7,273 nucleotides of DNA from Bordetella parapertussis (lineage in GTDB: Bacteria; Cyanobacteriota; Cyanobacteriia; PCC-6307; Cyanobiaceae), in contig CALPMR020000156.1 of assembly GCA_943324725.2 (NCBI GenBank), forward strand, positions 1 to 7,273, written 5' to 3'. The notes below the pieces were generated by a model. That model saw only the letters and a program-made list of their open reading frames with translations. It searched no databases and had not been told where the DNA came from. Shown here piece after piece: positions 1 to 4,823 of this stretch (its first letter is position 1; each line of letters starts with the position of its first letter). The translations under genes were made by a program, and so were the position numbers.

Positions 1-442
1 AGATGCCGTTCGGCGGGCCGGGGCAGGTCTTGATGAAGGCCATCGGGAAGCGGATGTCTTCCAGGCGCAGATGGCGCAGGGCCTTGAAGCCGAACACGTT
101 GCCAACCAGAGAGGTCAGCACGTTGGTGATCGAGCCTTCTTCGAACAGGTCGAGGGGGTAGGCGATGAAGGCATAGAAGGCCTCCTTGTCACCAGGCACG
201 TCCTCGATGCGGTAGCAGCGGCCTTTGTAGAAGTCGAGATCGGTGAGGAGCTCGGACCACACGGCGGACCAGGTGCCGGTTGAGGATTCAGCGGCCACGG
301 CAGCGGCCACTTCTTCCTTGGGCACACCTTCCTGGCCGGTGCACTTGAAGCAGGCCAGCAGGTCGGTGTCGAGGGGGACGTAATCAGGAGTCCAATACGT
401 GTCGCGGTACTCCTTGACCCCGGATTCGTACTTCTTGCTCAT
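1..442 (-). CDS. rbcL: RuBisCO large subunit, Form IA type, N-terminal part (runs off left edge)
   Basis: Large subunit of ribulose-1,5-bisphosphate carboxylase/oxygenase, which fixes CO2 onto RuBP inside the carboxysome. The first 147 residues are visible, from an ATG at 442; the C-terminal two thirds, with the carbamylated lysine and loop 6, lie off the window. The N-terminal domain is intact: the start reads [17 protein letters not shown], and SSTGTW (53-58) and [11 protein letters not shown] (112-122) are present. With an eight-residue offset these match spinach E60, T65, W66 and N123 as E52, T57, W58 and N115, so the known N-domain active-site residues are kept. The gene lies 62 nt after csoS1 on the same strand, the usual alpha-carboxysome order, so the two are probably co-transcribed. 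No clear Shine-Dalgarno precedes the ATG. Family assignment is certain; the Form IA label rests on sequence style and on the CsoS1 neighbour. Confidence 0.97.
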   Translation of the reverse strand, partial: MSKKYESGVKEYRDTYWTPDYVPLDTDLLACFKCTGQEGVPKEEVAAAVAAESSTGTWSAVWSELLTDLDFYKGRCYRIEDVPGDKEAFYAFIAYPLDLFEEGSITNVLTSLVGNVFGFKALRHLRLEDIRFPMAFIKTCPGPPNGI

Positions 443-504
443 GGGGATTGTGCGATTGGGTCGGTGGGGAAGTCAGAGGGTTAGGCGCTGAGGGCGCGAA
501 CCGC

Positions 505-816
505 TCAGTCCTTGGACCCGATGCCGAAGCTGCTGGTCAGAGCAGGCTCGACTTCGCGGTGAGGGCGGGCGATGATGTGGGCAGCGACGAGTCCGTCACC
601 GACGCGCTCGCAGGCATCGGCGCCGGCGCGAACGGCGGCATTGACGGCGCCGGTTTCGCCGCGGACGAGCACGGTGACGTAGCCGCCACCGACGAACTCA
701 CGACCGATGAGGCGCACTTCGGCTGCCTTCGTCATGGCATCGGCGGCTTCGATCGCGGGGACGAGGCCGCGGGTCTCAATCATGCCGAGGGCGATGCCCA
801 TGGTTTCGTTTGCCAT
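505..816 (-). CDS. csoS1: Alpha-carboxysome major shell protein CsoS1 (BMC-H hexamer)
   Basis: A 103-residue single BMC-domain protein that forms the hexameric tiles of the carboxysome facets and lets bicarbonate and RuBP through its central pore. The whole length matches the family: GIALGMIETRGLVPAIEAAD (7-26) begins the fold, EFVGGGYVTVLVRGETGAV follows in the pore/beta region, and RAGADACERVGDGLVAAHII forms the last helix and strand. The FVGGG segment is where the pore-lining loop lies in known CsoS1 structures. The C-terminal tail (about residue 86 on, PHREVEPAL...) is the variable part. The ATG at 816 has a good ribosome site (AGGAG, 6 nt upstream). It is the first gene of the csoS1-rbcL unit and sits 241 nt downstream of sbtB. 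Older cyanobacterial annotations call this protein ccmK or ccmK1, but its sequence is of the Cso type. Confidence 0.97.
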   Translation of the reverse strand: MANETMGIALGMIETRGLVPAIEAADAMTKAAEVRLIGREFVGGGYVTVLVRGETGAVNAAVRAGADACERVGDGLVAAHIIARPHREVEPALTSSFGIGSKD

Positions 817-822
817 TACCTG

Positions 823-827
823 CTCCT
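823..827 (-). promoter_or_regulatory. Ribosome binding site of csoS1
   Basis: Reads AGGAG on the minus strand, 6 nt before the csoS1 ATG. It is one of the few strong Shine-Dalgarno sites in the window, in keeping with the very high expression expected for a shell protein. It also fixes the csoS1 start. Confidence 0.75.
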
Positions 828-834
828 GGAGGAG

Positions 835-849
835 GGGGGTGGAATGTTC
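835..849. repeat. 15-bp direct repeat GGGGGTGGAATGTTC, copy 1
   Basis: Identical to 2570-2584. On the minus strand it reads GAACATTCCACCCCC and lies in the csoS1 leader, ending 18 nt before the ATG. Followed on that strand by CTCCAGG after 3 nt. Confidence 0.75.
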
Positions 850-883
850 GCTCGCAACCCTGATTGGCCGCCCGACCCCCCGT

Positions 884-1015
884 CAAGCCATTTCAACCTT
901 TGGCCCCATCAAGGTTTCCGGTCTCGGAGATAAGCTCAGCTGATCAGTGAGAAACAAAACGTAAGCAATGCTTGGTCGGCGACCGCTCACATTGCTGTCA
1001 TCGCAAGCCATTTCA
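884..1015. repeat. 12-bp direct repeat CAAGCCATTTCA, two copies
   Basis: CAAGCCATTTCA occurs at 884-895 and again at 1004-1015, a period of exactly 120 bp, both inside the csoS1 upstream region. On the coding (minus) strand the unit reads TGAAATGGCTTG. It is AT-richer than the surrounding DNA and not part of any coding region. It could be a pair of regulator binding sites or a chance repeat. Confidence 0.7.
963..973. promoter_or_regulatory. 11-bp palindrome AAGCAATGCTT between the direct repeats
   Basis: A perfect inverted repeat AAGCA-A-TGCTT in the csoS1 upstream region, lying between the two CAAGCCATTTCA copies. The size and symmetry would suit a dimeric regulator, but no known regulator consensus is recognised. 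Confidence 0.3.
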
Positions 1016-1057
1016 GCTAAAGAAGCGATTTTGCTCTGGAACGGCTTTCAGGGCCCC

Positions 1058-1339
1058 TCAGAGGGGTTCCGCTTCCGAGACGAAGCCCACGCCCCCGTAG
1101 ACATCGAACAGGGGTCTCAGGGCCGCCCGTACGGCCGGCACCAGGCTGGGTTCGCAGAAGACGATCACGTGGGCATTGGCCCCCAGGCCGCTGAAGTCCA
1201 TGGCCTCGGAGATCTCTCCAGCCAGGCCCATGCCGGTGACGTGGCGGATCACCGAATAGCCGGGTACGCCGGCCTGGCTGATCGCCTTGCAGACCTTGCT
1301 GACTTCACGTTCGCTCAGAAACAGGTCGATCCTTTTCAT
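1058..1339 (-). CDS. sbtB: PII-like bicarbonate transporter regulator SbtB
   Basis: A 93-residue PII-superfamily protein that, in characterised cyanobacteria, binds adenyl nucleotides as a trimer and inhibits the membrane transporter SbtA. The ferredoxin-like pattern is visible: strand 1 RIDLFLSE (3-10), helix 1 (REVSKVCKAISQAG), the GYSVIRHVTG strand leading into the T-loop region (about 37-52), the HVIVFCEPSLVPAV strand and helix, and a last strand GGVGFVSEA. The protein stops right after this strand, so the C-terminal extension with the CGPxGC motif of Synechocystis SbtB is absent. The ATG at 1339 is the natural start for the fold, but no Shine-Dalgarno is evident. It follows sbtA by 80 nt on the same strand, the normal sbtA-sbtB pairing, which supports the assignment more than the sequence alone would. 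Confidence 0.88.
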   Translation of the reverse strand: MKRIDLFLSEREVSKVCKAISQAGVPGYSVIRHVTGMGLAGEISEAMDFSGLGANAHVIVFCEPSLVPAVRAALRPLFDVYGGVGFVSEAEPL

Positions 1340-1419
1340 GGAGACAGGGACGGCAAGGAAAATGGGTTGGGCAGCGATACCCGAAGACCGGAGTCAGGCT
1401 CAAGCGGCCTGGGCCCAGC

Positions 1420-2424
1420 TCAGCTGATGGGAACAAAGCGCTGAATCAGGGCCATGTACAGCGGGATGCCCACGACCACATTGAACGGGAACGTCACCCC
1501 GAGGGCTGAGGAGATGTACAGGCTCGGGTTGGCCTGCGGAACGGTCATGCGCATGGCCGCCGGCACAGCGATGTAGGAGGCGCTGGCGCAGAGCACCATG
1601 AACAGCAGGCTGTCCCCCTGATTGAGGCCCAGCAGCAACGAGATCCCCAGACCGACGCTGGCATGAAGCAGCGGCGCCAGCACGGCGAAGCCGACCAGGA
1701 AGGCGCCGGCCCGGCGCAGATCCCGCAGCCGCTGGGCGGCCACGATCCCCATGTCGAGCAGGAAAAAACACAGGGCTCCGTAGAAGAGCTTGTCGGTGAA
1801 GGGCTCCATCTTCGCCAGGCCCGCCGGCGAGAAGCTGGTGACCAGGTAGCCGATCACCAGGCTGCCGATCAGCAGAAACACCGAGCCGTTCAGGAAGGCT
1901 TCCTGCAGCACCTCCCCCCAGCGCAGGCCGCCGGCCTTTGCACCCTGCTGGGCCTCGCGGGTCTGAGTGCTCAGCTTGGCCAGCAGCACACCGACGACGA
2001 TCGCCGGCGACTCCATCAGGGCCAGGGCCGCCACCATGAAGCCATCAAAGTCCACATGGAGCACGTTCAGAAAGTTCTGGGCCGTGATGAAGGTGACGGC
2101 ACTGATCGATCCGTAGGAGGCGGCAATTGCCGCCGCGTTGTAGGGATCCATGCGGGTGCGCAGGATCAGGAAGCTGCTGATCGGTACCAGCAGGGACATC
2201 AGGATGGCGGCGCCGATCGTCAGCAGCACCTGGCTGCCCAGGCCGCTCTCGGCCAGCTCCAGGCCCCCCTTGAAGCCGATCGCCAGCAGCAGATAGAGCG
2301 AGAAAAGCTTCGGCAGCGGCGAAGGGATCTCCAGATCCGAGCCGACCAGCACGGCGAGAACACCGAGGAAAAAGAACAGAACCGGTGCTGAGACAAGGTT
2401 CTGGAGGATCAGGCTCGACTGCAT
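1420..2424 (-). CDS. sbtA: Sodium-dependent bicarbonate transporter SbtA
   Basis: A polytopic inner-membrane protein of 334 residues from the ATG at 2424, of the SbtA family (Pfam PF05982), which carries bicarbonate into the cell with sodium as a high-affinity part of the CO2-concentrating mechanism. Hydrophobic segments run through the whole length, about ten in all, in two halves joined by a hydrophilic link near residues 150-172 (STQTREAQQGAKAGG), as in the two inverted repeats of SbtA. Family-like motifs are the N-terminal APVLFFFLGVLAVLVGSDLEIP, LLLAIGFKGG (45-54), ASYGSISAVTF (102-112), ALMESPAIVVGVL (135-147) and LCASASYIAVPAAMR in the second half. An in-frame TTG at 2451 would add nine residues (MLQPWARNG), but the conserved part begins at the ATG and neither start has a good ribosome site. 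It is paired with sbtB 80 nt downstream. Confidence 0.93.
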   Translation of the reverse strand: MQSSLILQNLVSAPVLFFFLGVLAVLVGSDLEIPSPLPKLFSLYLLLAIGFKGGLELAESGLGSQVLLTIGAAILMSLLVPISSFLILRTRMDPYNAAAIAASYGSISAVTFITAQNFLNVLHVDFDGFMVAALALMESPAIVVGVLLAKLSTQTREAQQGAKAGGLRWGEVLQEAFLNGSVFLLIGSLVIGYLVTSFSPAGLAKMEPFTDKLFYGALCFFLLDMGIVAAQRLRDLRRAGAFLVGFAVLAPLLHASVGLGISLLLGLNQGDSLLFMVLCASASYIAVPAAMRMTVPQANPSLYISSALGVTFPFNVVVGIPLYMALIQRFVPIS

Positions 2425-2569
2425 CCCATTGCGGGCCCATGGTTGCAGCAACTTAGGGGCGACTCCCCCCTGCAGGCGTCAGCGGCCGCTCAAACTTGAT
2501 CGGCGCTGCGGCTGGAGATCGCTGGGATTGCTTAGCGTTGCCGGCAGGCAGGTTCCCTGGAGCTTGTCC

Positions 2570-2584
2570 GGGGGTGGAATGTTC
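2570..2584. repeat. 15-bp direct repeat GGGGGTGGAATGTTC, copy 2
   Basis: Identical to 835-849 and in the same orientation, so the two copies bracket sbtA and sbtB. On the minus strand it lies 145 nt upstream of the sbtA ATG and is followed by CTCCAGG after 7 nt, echoing copy 1. Confidence 0.75.
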
Positions 2585-2601
2585 AACCCCTCCTGCCTCG
2601 C

Positions 2602-2636
2602 CCCTCTGGCTCGGATCGCAGCCCCTGGCCAGAGGG
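2602..2636. repeat. 9-bp perfect inverted repeat CCCTCTGGC / GCCAGAGGG
   Basis: The arms lie at 2602-2610 and 2628-2636 with a 17-nt loop. No T-tract follows on either strand, so it is not an ordinary intrinsic terminator. It lies in the sbtA-rdgB gap and could form a leader hairpin in an sbtA transcript or serve as a protein site. Confidence 0.5.
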
Positions 2637-2862
2637 CGGCTGCAGGTCGCTTCCCTGGAGAGGGCTCGGCCCATGGCTTGGTCGAGCCTCGGGATGAATC
2701 CGCTTTCAGAATGGCTCTTGCCGCCGGATTGGCCTTGTCACGGGAAGGATGTGTCCTCGCGATCGGGGCAGGTTCGTCATAGTTGCAGGCTGGGCCCGGA
2801 CCCACCCCAGTGATCGCTTCCAGCTGGCCTGGCCCCAGCAAGCCTGACCCCGGCTTGTGGTG

Positions 2863-2866
2863 GGAG
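2863..2866 (+). promoter_or_regulatory. Possible ribosome binding site of rdgB
   Basis: GGAG (within GGGAGAG) lies 5 nt before the ATG at 2872. It favours that ATG over the internal TTG (2947) and GTG (2968), which lack any such site. Confidence 0.4.
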
Positions 2867-2871
2867 AGAAT

Positions 2872-3540
2872 ATGGCCCCTGCTTCCGGGGGAGGGACTGG
2901 TCAGTCCTTCCGCCGCGGCAGGCCTGTCCACCGCGCTCCTGGCTCCTTGCCCAGCCCGTCCCTACCCGTGCTCGTCATCGCCAGTGGCAACCCCCACAAG
3001 GTGGCCGAGATCGGCGCCATGCTGGCGGCGCTCGAGCTTGAGGTGCGGGCCCAGCCCCGCGGCCTTGAGATTGAGGAAACCGGCGACAGCTACGCCGCCA
3101 ATGCCCGCCTCAAGGCGGAAGCGGTGGCCACGCTGACCGGCCAGTGGGCCCTGGCCGACGACTCCGGTCTGGAGGTGGACTCCCTTGGCGGCCGACCCGG
3201 CATTTTTTCAGCCCGCTATGGCCCCACCGATCACGAGCGCATCCACCGTCTGCTGCACGAGCTGGGAGATTCGCTCTATCGCGGCGGCCAGTTCGTCAGC
3301 GCCATGGCCCTGGCCGATCCCACCGGCACCACGGTGCTCGAGGCCCAGGGGATCTGCCGCGGCCTGATCCTGCGGGAACCGAGGGGCCATGGCCCCGGCT
3401 ACGACCCCATTTTCTACGTTCGCGAGGCCGGCGCCAGCTACGCCGAGATGGGTGACCACCAGCGCAGCCGCCTGGGCAGTCGGGGCAGAGCGGCTGCGGC
3501 TCTGGCTGCAGGGCTGCGCCGGCTGCTGACTCTGGAGTGA
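2872..3540 (+). CDS. rdgB: RdgB/HAM1-family non-canonical purine NTP pyrophosphatase
   Basis: A cytoplasmic enzyme of the ITPase family that hydrolyses ITP, dITP and XTP to the monophosphate and pyrophosphate, keeping deaminated purines out of DNA and RNA. From the ATG at 2872 it has 222 residues; the family fold begins only near residue 33 (VLVIASGNPHK), and homologues are usually about 190-200 long. The first 30 residues are thus an odd Pro/Ser/Arg-rich extension, or the true start is TTG 2947 or GTG 2968. Visible motifs are SGNPHK (38-43), NARLKAEA, the metal/catalytic ADDSGLEVD (95-103), GGRPGIFSARY and GYDPIF (176-181). Two normally conserved spots differ: GFGYDP reads GPGYDP, and the C-terminal SHR reads GSR (202-204), losing the base-contacting histidine. 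It is divergent from sbtA and convergent with csoS1D. The family is sure; exact substrate range and start are not. Confidence 0.9.
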   Translation: MAPASGGGTGQSFRRGRPVHRAPGSLPSPSLPVLVIASGNPHKVAEIGAMLAALELEVRAQPRGLEIEETGDSYAANARLKAEAVATLTGQWALADDSGLEVDSLGGRPGIFSARYGPTDHERIHRLLHELGDSLYRGGQFVSAMALADPTGTTVLEAQGICRGLILREPRGHGPGYDPIFYVREAGASYAEMGDHQRSRLGSRGRAAAALAAGLRRLLTLE

Positions 3541-3543
3541 CGG

Positions 3544-3580
3544 ACTGGGGGCTGACTGGAGATTGAGCTGATCGCCCAGT
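3544..3580. terminator. Weak inverted repeat between convergent rdgB and csoS1D
   Basis: ACTGGG (3544-3549) and CCCAGT (3575-3580) can pair across a 25-nt loop in the 58-nt gap where the two genes end tail to tail. The stem is short, the loop long and no T-tract follows, so a terminator role is suggested by position only. Confidence 0.2.
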
Positions 3581-3598
3581 TCATCAGGCCAGGCCGAT

Positions 3599-4399
3599 TC
3601 AGCCGTTGATGTGAGCCACGGCCCGCATGGCAGCCGAGGCCGCCTCCTCCACATCGCCCTCCTTGCCAGCCAGGGTGAGACGGCCGAAGGCGCCCACGGC
3701 CTTGACATCCACCACCGTGATGTTCGACGACTTCTCGGCCTCATTGGCGGCCATCAGCACGTAACCGGCGGGCTCGGTCTCGAGGATGAACATGCTCATG
3801 CCCGCCTGAATCATCGAACCGCGGCGGTTGAGGCGGTTGATCAGAACGGCGTGGTCCGGGGTGATGGCGCGGATGATCTCCGTCCAGGTCACCTCACAGC
3901 GGCTGCGGCGATCAATGCTGCTGCCGATCGCCTCCAGCACCACCTCACCGGAGTGGAGCACGTTGCTCTGGTCGCGGTGATACATCGCGATCGAGCCGAA
4001 GGCCCGCTCCACCACCATCTGGCCGAGACGCACCGTGCTCGCCTTGAGGGCGATGTCAGTGACCCGGTGCACGGCCATGCCCGGCGACACCTCCAACCAG
4101 AGGCAGGCATCCCCTGGGATGGGGAGGAAGCCCTGGGAGACGGTGCCCATGTAGGCCGCCAGCTGGGGCTGGAGCGAATCGAGGAACACATAGGTGCGCA
4201 GCTCGATCGACTGCACGTGACTCGACTGGCGGGCGATGCGGCGCCCTTCGCTGTCGGTGGTGATCACGCAGCTGGCGCCGTCGCGATCGCCGATTCCGGC
4301 GCTGCCGGTGATCTCAGTGCCGCCGACCCGCAGCGTTCCACGGCGCCGGCTGATGGCACGGTCGTCGCTGGAGAGAGAGCGGGAAAATCTGGAGTCCAT
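3599..4399 (-). CDS. csoS1D: Tandem-BMC carboxysome shell protein CsoS1D
   Basis: A 266-residue shell protein with two fused BMC domains; in its family three chains form a pseudohexamer, and two such trimers can stack with a large gated pore thought to pass RuBP and 3-phosphoglycerate. Residues 1-62 are a polar, Arg/Ser-rich lead-in. Domain 1 covers about 63-160 ([20 protein letters not shown] to [10 protein letters not shown]) and domain 2 about 165-262 ([20 protein letters not shown] to [12 protein letters not shown]). [14 protein letters not shown] holds adjacent Glu131-Arg132, which correspond by context to the gating Glu-Arg pair of Prochlorococcus CsoS1D. Its length is close to the roughly 256 residues usual for the family. 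The ATG at 4399 has only AGGTGG at a distance as a possible ribosome site. The gene lies on the carboxysome operon strand but is separated from csoS1 by rdgB and sbtAB, so it probably has its own promoter. Confidence 0.93.
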   Translation of the reverse strand: MDSRFSRSLSSDDRAISRRRGTLRVGGTEITGSAGIGDRDGASCVITTDSEGRRIARQSSHVQSIELRTYVFLDSLQPQLAAYMGTVSQGFLPIPGDACLWLEVSPGMAVHRVTDIALKASTVRLGQMVVERAFGSIAMYHRDQSNVLHSGEVVLEAIGSSIDRRSRCEVTWTEIIRAITPDHAVLINRLNRRGSMIQAGMSMFILETEPAGYVLMAANEAEKSSNITVVDVKAVGAFGRLTLAGKEGDVEEAASAAMRAVAHING

Positions 4400-4549
4400 C
4401 AGGGCGCCGTCGCGCCACCTCGCAGAGTGGGCACGACGCCTGAGCCCAGACCGGGGCTGACGGCGCCATGAAGTTGCCGGGGATCCTACCGGTGAGACGA
4501 TCCCGAACTGCTGACAACACCCCTGATCCGCTGACCCTGGCCCCAGCTC

Positions 4550-4581
4550 GGTGATCAGGACTCCCGATCAGAGCGATCACC
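4550..4581. repeat. 7-bp inverted repeat GGTGATC / GATCACC
   Basis: Arms at 4550-4556 and 4575-4581 with an 18-nt loop that itself contains a further GATCA (4566-4570), so two alternative pairings with TGATC (4552-4556) are possible. Function unknown. Confidence 0.35.
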
Positions 4582-4638
4582 ACCGCCGATGCCACGGTTG
4601 CTTGCGCCCATCCGTTGCTGGAGGGCCTCAATCGCGGC

Positions 4639-4655
4639 TCAGCGGAGCCCGCTGA
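4639..4655. repeat. Tight hairpin TCAGCGG-AGC-CCGCTGA
   Basis: A perfect 7-bp stem with a 3-nt loop. No T-tract follows on either strand. It lies about 170 nt before the HTH-like gene and about 240 nt upstream of csoS1D. Confidence 0.45.
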
Positions 4656-4728
4656 CGCCGATCGCCCCGGCGGGGATGTGCCTGAGGGCTGCTTCGCTGA
4701 ATCTCCCCCGGCGGGCTGAGCCACGGTT

Positions 4729-4756
4729 AAACCGGCTCCAGCAAACCGGCTCCCGC
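4729..4756. repeat. 14-bp tandem repeat, two units (AAACCGGCTCC core)
   Basis: AAACCGGCTCCAGC (4729-4742) is followed directly by AAACCGGCTCCCGC (4743-4756), 13 of 14 bases identical. The repeat ends 67 nt before the ATG of the HTH-like gene. Tandem short units in this position are typical of repeated binding sites for a regulator, though slippage could also produce them. Confidence 0.6.
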
Positions 4757-4823
4757 GGCCGGTCAGGGCCCTTGCGGCGCCTGATCCAGCCGGTACCGTC
4801 CGGCCAACTTCGCCGCGATCGCC

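Larger units (their letters stand above)
817..1057 (-). promoter_or_regulatory. csoS1 upstream region, probable carboxysome operon promoter region
   Basis: A 241-nt gap between the end of sbtB and csoS1, much larger than the 62-80 nt gaps elsewhere in this strand's gene set and more AT-rich in its middle (about 930-1030) than the flanking coding DNA. It contains a 12-bp direct repeat, an 11-bp palindrome (963-973), an 8-bp palindrome CTGATCAG (940-947) and one copy of the 15-bp repeat shared with the sbtA upstream region. A weak minus-strand promoter candidate is TTGTTT (957-952) with TTATCT (933-928) 18 nt apart, but neither box is close to consensus. That a promoter lies here is inferred from gap size and structure; the exact site is not established. 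Confidence 0.45.
2553..2660. repeat. 10-bp direct repeat TTCCCTGGAG, two copies
   Basis: TTCCCTGGAG occurs at 2553-2562 and 2651-2660, each preceded by GCAGGT (directly overlapping in the first, three bases apart in the second). The copies flank both the 15-bp repeat copy 2 and the 9-bp inverted repeat, so this 108-nt block is unusually structured for the window. Confidence 0.5.
2425..2871. other. Gene-free region between divergent sbtA and rdgB
   Basis: About 450 nt without a convincing gene. Short open frames exist on both strands, but they are compositional, lack recognisable domains and overlap one another. It must hold the start signals for sbtA (minus) and rdgB (plus). Visible structure includes copy 2 of the 15-bp repeat (2570-2584), a 9-bp inverted repeat (2602-2636) flanked by two copies of TTCCCTGGAG, and GTTGCAGCAAC (2442-2452), an 11-bp palindrome just before sbtA. 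A TTGTCA hexamer (2735-2740) resembles a -35 box for rdgB, but no -10 box lies at the right distance. Confidence 0.6.
4400..4823. other. Gene-free region between divergent csoS1D and the HTH-like gene
   Basis: A 424-nt stretch without a convincing gene; small open frames on both strands carry no recognisable domain. It should hold the promoters of both neighbours. It contains an inverted repeat (4550-4581), a tight hairpin (4639-4655), a second small GC hairpin CCCC-GGC-GGGG (4665-4675) and the 14-bp tandem repeat (4729-4756). On the minus strand TTGTCA (4517-4512) and TAGGAT (4488-4483) resemble promoter boxes but are 23 nt apart, too far for a normal sigma-70 promoter. Confidence 0.55.

Noticed and set aside
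448..933. Plus-strand frame over csoS1 and its upstream region
   Set aside because: Antisense to csoS1 and without a plausible start or domain.
1054..1066. CCCCT-CAG-AGGGG as a terminator after sbtB
   Set aside because: Only a 5-bp stem, overlapping the sbtB stop codon, and no T-tract follows on the minus strand.
1663..2391. Open frame of 242 codons on the plus strand
   Set aside because: Antisense to sbtA, with very high Gln/Asp/Arg content and no domain; shadow of a hydrophobic membrane-protein gene.
2479..2931. Minus-strand open frame of 150 codons in the sbtA-rdgB gap
   Set aside because: Pro/Gly/Ser/Arg-rich, no recognisable domain, and overlaps competing frames and the rdgB start; treated as non-coding.
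3611..4471. Open frame of 286 codons on the plus strand
   Set aside because: Antisense to csoS1D, His/Ala/Gly-rich, no family resemblance; csoS1D is clear on the other strand.
4483..4517. TTGTCA and TAGGAT as a csoS1D promoter
   Set aside because: The boxes are 23 nt apart, outside the range for a sigma-70 promoter.
4314..4724. Minus-strand frame of 136 codons overlapping the csoS1D start
   Set aside because: Low-complexity composition, overlaps a certain gene and has no ribosome site; not supported.
4815..4822. GCGATCGC octamer next to the HTH-like gene start (another at 4283-4290)
   Set aside because: HIP1-type octamers are common in many cyanobacterial genomes; two copies in the window do not indicate a specific function.
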